Assembly: GCA_029224185.1 (NCBI GenBank)
Contig: CM055188.1
Span: forward strand, 25,081,497 to 25,145,496
Length of the DNA stretch: 64,000 nt
Reading direction: 5' to 3'
From: Karalla daura
Lineage: Eukaryota > Chordata > Actinopteri > Chaetodontiformes > Leiognathidae
In this document: piece after piece, positions 57,601 to 64,000 of the stretch
Position numbering within the stretch: the stretch's first letter is position 1
Layout of the letters: each line of letters opens with the position of its first letter
Notes under the pieces: generated by a model
What the model was told of the DNA's origin: nothing
Databases searched by the model: none
Seen by the model: the letters and a program-made list of their open reading frames with translations, nothing else
Program-made: the position numbers and the translations under genes

Positions 57601-58570
57601 CTGATCCACACCATAACACGCACAGGTAGGCCGACACACCCAGACAAACCGCGCTTATGACGACACAGCCGACGCAGAAATAGTGTGAGGGGCAAAGATA
57701 AGAGGAACGGACTGCCCGTCCGTGCTGCTAATGACGTAGTAATAGAGACAGATTCGTTGGTGCCAAATCCAGAAGTGATAAGTGACAATGTGGGGTAATG
57801 AAAACTGGCTAATGTAGCTAATCATTGCTTTAAAATGCATGGGATTTTTATGACAGCCCAAAAAATGTAGGATATAGTATTGATGTAAACATCTATGTGG
57901 ATATGAACAATGTCTGCTTTAGTTAACATGCAAATTTCAACCTTAGATTCAATATTGGGAGGCAACAATGTACGCCTGCCTTATCTGTGATTCCATAAAG
58001 GTCATCATATGTGAGTTAAACCAGTAATGCAGAAATCATGTGATTAACACGAATAATAACGTGGTAATAACCGCTCCGCAGATTATCTCTAAGAGCCATG
58101 ACGAAGCGGTGACTAAATAAATACATATGTGCATATGTAACATGCAGACATACTCTACATCTGAAAATAGAGGAAGCTCTGTCTCAAACATGTGCTGTTC
58201 AAAATGGCAGATATGCTATGAAATTCAATTTGCCTGTGCGTATCTCGAATTATTCAGGCCACAGTCAACCCCGTGACTGGGGGATGGACTGTTAAGTCCT
58301 GCCAAAAGCACAGGGAAAAGAAATACTGTTGTTGAAATTAGACTGAGTGTTGTTGATAGTGTTTTTTAAGCCCAAGCCATAATTTTCCCCTAAGGTACAC
58401 AATTTAACTGAACAATGGCAAACCTCTTGACTTCTCCACAGGACCCAGGACCAGCCTCGGGTCACATGAAACCAAAAATTGGCTCATCTAGCTCACACTA
58501 GCCAGTTTTGTCCCTCCCTGGTTTATCTTCATGAAGTCAATAATCTTGACTTTCTTTTTTTTCCCTGTTT
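54686..58570. other. Intergenic or intronic, no gene recognised
   Basis: No supported exon or RNA gene. Frames at 56695-57102 and 57162-57575 are open but have no family resemblance, and the former overlaps an equally long frame on the other strand. Confidence 0.4.
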
Positions 58571-58575
58571 TTTGA

Positions 58576-58612
58576 GTGGGGGTGGTTGGAAGGGGGGGTG
58601 GGGTGGGGGGGT
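58576..58612 (+). repeat. G-rich tract, G-quadruplex-capable
   Basis: Runs GGGGG, GGGGGGG, GGGG and GGGGGGG are separated by one to nine bases. A short (GAGTTT)n repeat follows at about 58652-58678. Confidence 0.85.
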
Positions 58613-58847
58613 GACAATGGGTGGATTTATCCTCAAGCAAGATCAGGAAAACGAGTTGAGTTTGAGTTTGAGTTTGAGAATCGGCAGCAATCTGTGAGAT
58701 AAGAGTAATACTGTTGCGTTAGGTGGAAAGAGAGAGAGAGATATTTTGAGCTTGGACAGTGTGGACAGAGTCCCGCTCATTCAAACAATAACTTTTTTTT
58801 ATGTTTCTATGTGTTTTGATGTTTTTCTACTATTAAAAGTTCACCTC

Positions 58848-58940
58848 ATAGTTTTGATTTTACTTTTCATGTGCACAGGTGACTAAGATGCCCAGTGAAA
58901 GACCATCTACCACTGACTTATTTCCTTTGTCCATAAGTTG
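58848..58940 (+). repeat. Dispersed repeat, copy 1 (pair with 63231-63323)
   Basis: It shares ATAGTTTTG, TTTTACTTTTCATGTGCA, GACTAAGATGCCCAGTGA and CACTGACTTATTTCCTTTGT with the segment 4.4 kb downstream, same orientation. Confidence 0.85.
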
Positions 58941-59772
58941 AGGAAACACTGATTTTTTCCAATTTTTTTCTAACATTCCCTTTGTTCACAGAACAACATA
59001 TATACATATTTTATTCCATATCACTAACAGCTCTCCTTGACATAGTCTGTGATCCTGTACACCTTCATGAATGAGTCACATGTTTATGATTGGGGGCTTT
59101 ACAATTCATGCAACAGTTCTGATAAGTTAGCGCTTTTTCTTAAAGTATATTAAAACACAGAATCATCATTCATCAAAGAAACCTGTGCTGCCATGACTAT
59201 AACACAACTTTTTCTGCAAATAAGATGTCCGGCTTCTATCTAAGGACATCATTATATAAATACAGGATGTGTGTGTGTCGGTGTGTGAAAGGGCTGTTGT
59301 CTCCATGACCCAAAATAAACATACAATAAATACAGTAAAATTAAGGAGAAAATGCATTATAATGCAATAAACACTCACTGGCACAGGGTAAGCTCGCCAA
59401 GAATTCAGTAATGCTATAAGACCTGGTTTTACAGGTTTTGAAGGCTCCACACCAATCTTCTGCATGATGAAGATCAAATTTGTTGTTAAGTGGATGAAAG
59501 AATTTGTAGTGGAAGATTTAATTTGCCATGTTCTTGAAACATTTTTTATACACATTTGTAATTATAGCAAAACTAATTTACCAAGTTTAGATTTTTATTT
59601 CCTCAGGAGAATAATGAATTTCTTTCTTCCTTTATTCATGCTGAAGTGTGACGATTACTCCATGCCAGGCCTATCTACCATGCTGGCACATATCCGGTGT
59701 CATGTGGACTAGTAAACATGGGACCATCACCTTAAAATATGGCTCTGTTTGTAAAATATGCATCAATAATGT
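58941..59772. other. Nothing recognised
   Basis: AT-rich with no supported features. Confidence 0.4.
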
Positions 59773-59850
59773 GTCTGTGTGCCTCTGTGTGTGTCTGTGT
59801 GTATGTGTGTGTGTGTGCGTGTATGCTTTTATGCATACACGCACACACCT
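59773..59850 (+). repeat. GT repeat ending in a perfect 16-bp hairpin
   Basis: The GT-rich run leads into stem GTGTGTGCGTGTATGC (59811-59826), loop TTTTAT (59827-59832) and exact complement (59833-59848). Confidence 0.95.
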
Positions 59851-60295
59851 TAGCCATTTTGCCAGTCATTTTACTTCTTTTCTACCACTTTTTTAGTTTT
59901 AAAATTGTTTCTTTTTTTTTTTTAGTTAATCTCACACAGAGCCTATGAAGTCTGAACAGAAGATCTGTTTATATCTTATATGCACAAGATAATATCAAGT
60001 TCACTCGGGATACTATCATGTGTGTACAAGATGGTAACTTGTTCACACACGATTGTCATCTTGTGCAAAGGGACGTCACATGTTGAGTATTTGGGCATGT
60101 CCTTGTTTCCCTACAGTAAAGTCAAATATGGCTTCAGTTTTCTTCTATCCCATTCATGATTTCTCGATTGATCTTTTGGACTATGAAGTTCCAGAAATGT
60201 GTGTAAAATGTAATTCATAAATAATAATATGGATGTACTGATATCACAATAACCGTTGCATCTTTTTGTTGCAAAGATGCAATGCAACCAGAAAA
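59851..60295. other. Nothing recognised
   Basis: AT-rich sequence without supported features. Confidence 0.4.
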
Positions 60296-60296
60296 G

Positions 60297-60400
<104 letters not shown>

Positions 60401-60752
60401 ATCATTATTGATCTCTTAAGAAGGTTCAAAAGAAGCACAGATCAAACAGAAGAAGCAGCAGTTTACAGAGCTGCTGAGACACAACTATAACTTTAACTAT
60501 AACTTTACACAACTATATCATGTAAAGTTCTACACTTTTTATGAATATACTTTATGTGCAGCTCTGGACATACACCACCTCTCAACACAGATCACCTACA
60601 ACTTGCTCTTAGGCACTGATACTTAGTGGAGTTACGTGTCAAAAAGTGAAAAGTATCAACAACGTTGAAAATAGAGTGAAAGCAAGGAGGAAACCCCCCT
60701 TTTACTAAGCAAGCGTTACTTGGGCACACACAGTGAGACACGCACGCACGTG

Positions 60753-60758
60753 AGAGCG

Positions 60759-60807
<49 letters not shown>

Positions 60808-60905
60808 ACGATGATCAACCACCACAACAGCAACAGCACACCCGCAGAGTGCATCCTTACCCAGCTGAGTGCAGCAGATGGAGCCCTCGCACCAGCTGCA
60901 CGCGT

Positions 60906-60970
<65 letters not shown>
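60753..60970. repeat. (GC)n(CA)n and a second (CA)n block
   Basis: GCGCGCGCGCG joined to about 38 bp of CA (60757-60806), then 97 bp of unique DNA, then CA 60908-60969. Alternating purine-pyrimidine DNA of this kind favours Z-DNA. Confidence 0.9.
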
Positions 60971-60971
<1 letters not shown>

Positions 60972-61029
60972 AAGTGAGACTCGTAGCTGGGACTGTGCTA
61001 GGAGGAGACTAGTAAATGGAGAGAGCAGC

Positions 61030-61040
61030 CCCGGGTGACG

Positions 61041-61071
<31 letters not shown>

Positions 61072-61305
61072 ATAACAAGCTGAGTTTATGCAGCGCACAG
61101 TTTCACCACAACAGGAGCGGCAGCAGCAGCGACGCCGACGCGACAACAGCAGCGAGCAGCTTTAGTGCAGAAAAGGAAAACAAAAAGACAGCTAAGATGA
61201 CAAGACTAGACCGTCGGACAGAGTTTGTAGCCAGCGTGTATTTCCTCTGACTCGCTGTTTCCACCGTGAGCCCCGCTGGCTGTCAGTGAACTTCACCTCT
61301 GAGAG
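61030..61305 (+). promoter_or_regulatory. Candidate promoter and noncoding first exon B of a downstream gene
   Basis: A (CT)n run (61041-61066) is followed by GC-rich, CpG-containing sequence (GGAGCGGCAGCAGCAGCGAC, then CGACGCGACAACAG) ending at the donor GAGAG|GTAGGC (GT at 61306). A 17-codon upstream ORF (ATG 61197 to TGA 61250, MTRLDRR...) lies in it. This is typical of a vertebrate first exon. The gene would continue past the right edge. Human synteny (HDAC7 follows VDR in the same orientation) makes hdac7 the leading guess. Nothing coding confirms it. Confidence 0.4.
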
Positions 61306-62251
61306 GTAGGCGATGCCCACCTGTTGTATGAAGCAGTTTTTTGTTTCAAGGTTTCCGTCTTTGAAATTATATCGTAGCAGATAATTAACGACCTTTTGGC
61401 CACCGCGGTAATGTCACCTGGACATAGACTTAAACTGTTCATGTTGTGTCACGTTATTCTGTCCGTTCGTTCCTCTGGGATGCATCTTATAGCAGGTGTT
61501 AAAAAAAAACCCTCACCGTGCTGATGTTTTCTGATGTCATGGATGCAATTGTATGCAAAATCAAAGTACAGGAAATATGTCAACCGGTTAGATACAGAAT
61601 TACCTGCCTTATTGACTGGCTGCAGCTAAATCGAGGTACCCTGGTGACTGATGGAATGATTTTCCTCCTGACAGGAAACAGCGATATGTAAAGGTAAATA
61701 TTTGTATTATTATGGTATTAAGGCAAAGTAGGTGTGTAGAGTTTCCCACTGCATGTGTGTTTTTGCCCATAACGTCACTGCTGAAAAGTTTGACTCATTC
61801 ACTTCACAGGGAAACAAATGTTTAGTTGTTTGATGGCCCATAGGGGTGGGCAGAAAAAGTCATAAAAGTTGTTAGATCCCACCCATACCTCCTTCAGAGC
61901 CTAGAAAAAAAAAAGACAACACACTTACACACACGCACACACGCATGCACGCGCACACGGCAGCCATGCATGGAATAATGTTCTCATGTGTCCAGGTTCC
62001 CTCTGTGGATGGGATGAGGTCATAGCCTCGGTGTTGTTGCGGGGATACGGTTACGTTAGTTTCATGTGGACCGTGCCAGGGGATCTGACACCACCTCTAC
62101 ACTCCTCTGCCCACTTTCTGATTGCTTTTAAATCTCTCCCCAAACTCCTTCCCTTTTTTTTCCTCCCCTCATCATCTCAGATGATCATGAACAGGCAAAC
62201 GTCTTCTGGTGCTCATGCATTTATGTCAAATTATGTATCCAAGCGTGTGCA

Positions 62252-62252
<1 letters not shown>
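61306..62252. other. Possible intron of the downstream gene; nothing else recognised
   Basis: It starts with the donor of candidate exon B. A CA-rich patch (61925-61960) is present. No exon seen. Confidence 0.35.

Positions 62253-62340
<88 letters not shown>
62253..62340 (+). repeat. (GT)n microsatellite, about 85 bp
   Basis: A near-perfect GT run. The long frame across it is an artefact. Confidence 0.95.
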
Positions 62341-62342
<2 letters not shown>

Positions 62343-62952
62343 AAAAGCTTTGATGATAATAACCTGCCCTTCATGCTACACGATCGGTGTCATCTTACTC
62401 AAACTGTTCTGATCACAAAGGCCCCTTTTGCTGCACAAGTTGTGTCAGCCTACGGCTTAAGCTTTGTCACAAACAATGAACAGGCCTCATATGTGCTGCA
62501 GGCTCACGTGAAACCTCGCCACCATAACCCGGATATGTAATATACCCATTTACACTTGATTTCACACTGTCTGTCTATGTAGTCCGTCTACATTCTTGCA
62601 CAGCAAGGTATTTTGATGAGTTCATCTCTTACCCACTTACCTGTACCTGGTCCTGAGTCATCAGTCATACCCTGGCCAAACTAGTTGTAATGTAATGCTA
62701 ACAATCCTTGAATCTTCTAACTGTGTGGTTGTATAACCTGTGGTTTGAAGACTGGAAGGTGTGGCGGCGCACACAATGTAGGGAAGCGGAGGTTTGTCAG
62801 TTGCTTTTATTTTAACAAGCTTCTAAATTAAGCTTCCCTTAGCTGGACGCCTCTTTTGTACTAGTCAGGCTCTGCCGTGGGTTTTTAGAAGAAAGGATTA
62901 CAGTGACTGTGAGGTAAAACTTTCTGTGAAGTGAATCATCTGCAAAACTATT
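62341..62952. other. Nothing recognised
   Basis: No supported exon or repeat family. Confidence 0.4.
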
Positions 62953-63112
62953 GTAGGGCTGCAACTATAACCTCTGACCACTTTATTCCACTGATTACCT
63001 CAACCACTCTGTACCTTAATGGTGTCGTGTGGGTCTACTGGAGCCAATCTTCCGTGCATCTAGGGCAAAGGCAGAGAATGCACCCTATCCATTGCACCCC
63101 AACTTGGTTTTG
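62953..63112. mobile_element. Mixed transposon debris: hAT-like end and LINE-tail fragment
   Basis: TAGGGCTGCAACTATAAC at 62954 matches the end of the miniature element at 16.6 kb. At 63030-63112 the - strand reads AGGGTGCATTCTCTGCCTTT, then ATTGGCTCCAGT, a fragment of the LINE tail. Both are incomplete. Confidence 0.5.
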
Positions 63113-63230
63113 GATCCATGAACAGTGTTATTCAGATATCCTCAATATCAAACCACTTACTTATTCTATGCATGAGGATACATAACAAATGTTCAGCTAG
63201 ATAAATTGAGGGCATTTTAAAATTCAGCTG

Positions 63231-63323
63231 ATAGTTTTGCTTTTACTTTTCATGTGCATGGATGACTAAGATGCCCAGTGAGGGACCTTCCACCACTGAC
63301 TTATTTCCTTTGTTCGCAAGTGG
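63231..63323 (+). repeat. Dispersed repeat, copy 2 (pair with 58848-58940)
   Basis: About 93 bp matching copy 1 with a modest number of mismatches. A (GTTTT)n-like T-rich run follows (63328-63357). Confidence 0.85.
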
Positions 63324-63357
63324 AGTTTTTGTTTTGTTTTGTTTTGTTTTTTTTTTG

Positions 63358-63705
63358 TCATCTTTATCGACCCCCTAAACCTGAGGCCTTCAAATAAGCA
63401 GTAAGACGACATGTATAGCGATCAAACCATCAAGACATCCCCTTTTGGTGGACGTTTGTGCCGCAGGCTGGTCATGGAAGTGAATATCAACCTTTTTCCC
63501 AGGACAGATAACCTTTAAAAGTCCCCAGTGTTTTCCCAGTGTGAGCCACAGCAGTTGCACTGACAATAGGGACAGTGTTCTGGACTGGCCAGAGCCCCAG
63601 ATCACATTTCCTGTTCCTGATTTAAGATCAACTCAGCTGACTACTGATACACTCCTCAAAAACACAGCAGCAGGACCATCGCTTCTGTGCCACTCTAGTG
63701 TGCCT
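63358..63705. other. Nothing recognised
   Basis: Unique sequence without a supported exon. Confidence 0.4.
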
Positions 63706-63714
63706 GTTTGTGTA

Positions 63715-63769
<55 letters not shown>

Positions 63770-63780
63770 AAGAGAGAGAC
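63706..63780 (+). repeat. (GT)n(GA)n compound microsatellite
   Basis: GT 63719-63755 followed by GA-rich DNA to about 63779. Confidence 0.9.
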
Positions 63781-64000
63781 TGAGGGCAAAAGATGAGCAT
63801 AGGAGACATCGACAAAGACATTTATCATCTTTATCAAGCAGTAAAAGCAGGCTGCTAACAGAAACAAAGAGGCAATTCTGTGATGAAGCCGTCTAACCTT
63901 TAACCTACTATAGTACATGTACTCAGCGCACGTGAGTTGACGTAGTAGGAAGTAGGCATGAAATCCTAAGTTGTGGGTTTCTTTTTTTTTTTTTCATTTG

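Noticed and set aside
61986..62540. 184-residue + strand open frame.
   Set aside because: It crosses the 85-bp GT microsatellite. The flanking parts have no recognisable motif.

Overview
The window reads as nuclear DNA from a teleost fish. It contains one clear protein-coding gene, a vitamin D receptor (vdr, NR1I1) on the + strand. Its eight coding exons join in frame from ATG 19773 to TAA 30616 with GT-AG introns and give a 425-residue receptor. The fish origin is inferred from three things: the receptor sequence (acidic serine-rich hinge, PGGRLL in place of the longer mammalian loop), many dense GT/CA/GA microsatellites, and repeat families typical of teleosts (LINE 3' tails ending in GGAT repeats, hAT-type miniature elements, a ZBED-like hAT remnant). 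I cannot tell from sequence alone whether this is the vdra or vdrb paralogue, or which species it is.

Layout: 1-7.7 kb is intergenic, with a LINE fragment, a tandem duplication, an intact tRNA-Gln(UUG) on the - strand, more retroelement debris and one weak exon candidate near 5.8 kb. A GC-rich promoter-like block at 7.78-8.0 kb (palindromic CRE, three CCAAT boxes, two GC boxes) leads into a candidate noncoding first exon ending at 8586 and a small noncoding exon at 8810-8883. A 10.9-kb intron follows. The coding exons then run from 19.77 to 30.62 kb; the first two carry the zinc fingers and the last four the ligand-binding domain with helix 12. A possible 5.9-kb 3' UTR reaches a poly(A) signal at 36485.

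From 36.5 to 64 kb no coding exon could be recognised. This part holds transposon remnants (an hAT miniature element with a perfect 8-bp target duplication at 39317-39669; a ZBED-like hAT remnant at 40.2-41.0 kb; LINE tails), very dense microsatellites, and two stretches that look like noncoding first exons of a + strand gene continuing off the right edge (52.7-52.9 kb and 61.03-61.31 kb, both ending in good splice donors). In human, HDAC7 lies immediately downstream of VDR in the same orientation, so hdac7 is a reasonable but unproven guess.

The most unusual structural theme is self-complementary GT/CA sequence. There are five GT-block then CA-block pairs about 85-170 bp apart, a perfect spacer-free 32-bp palindrome at 54165, and a perfect 16-bp stem with a 6-nt loop at 59811. 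The most interesting gene-level observation is that the predicted vdr mRNA carries a five-codon upstream ORF whose stop overlaps the receptor start codon (TAATG) exactly at a splice junction. I saw nothing that amounts to a new multi-gene system.
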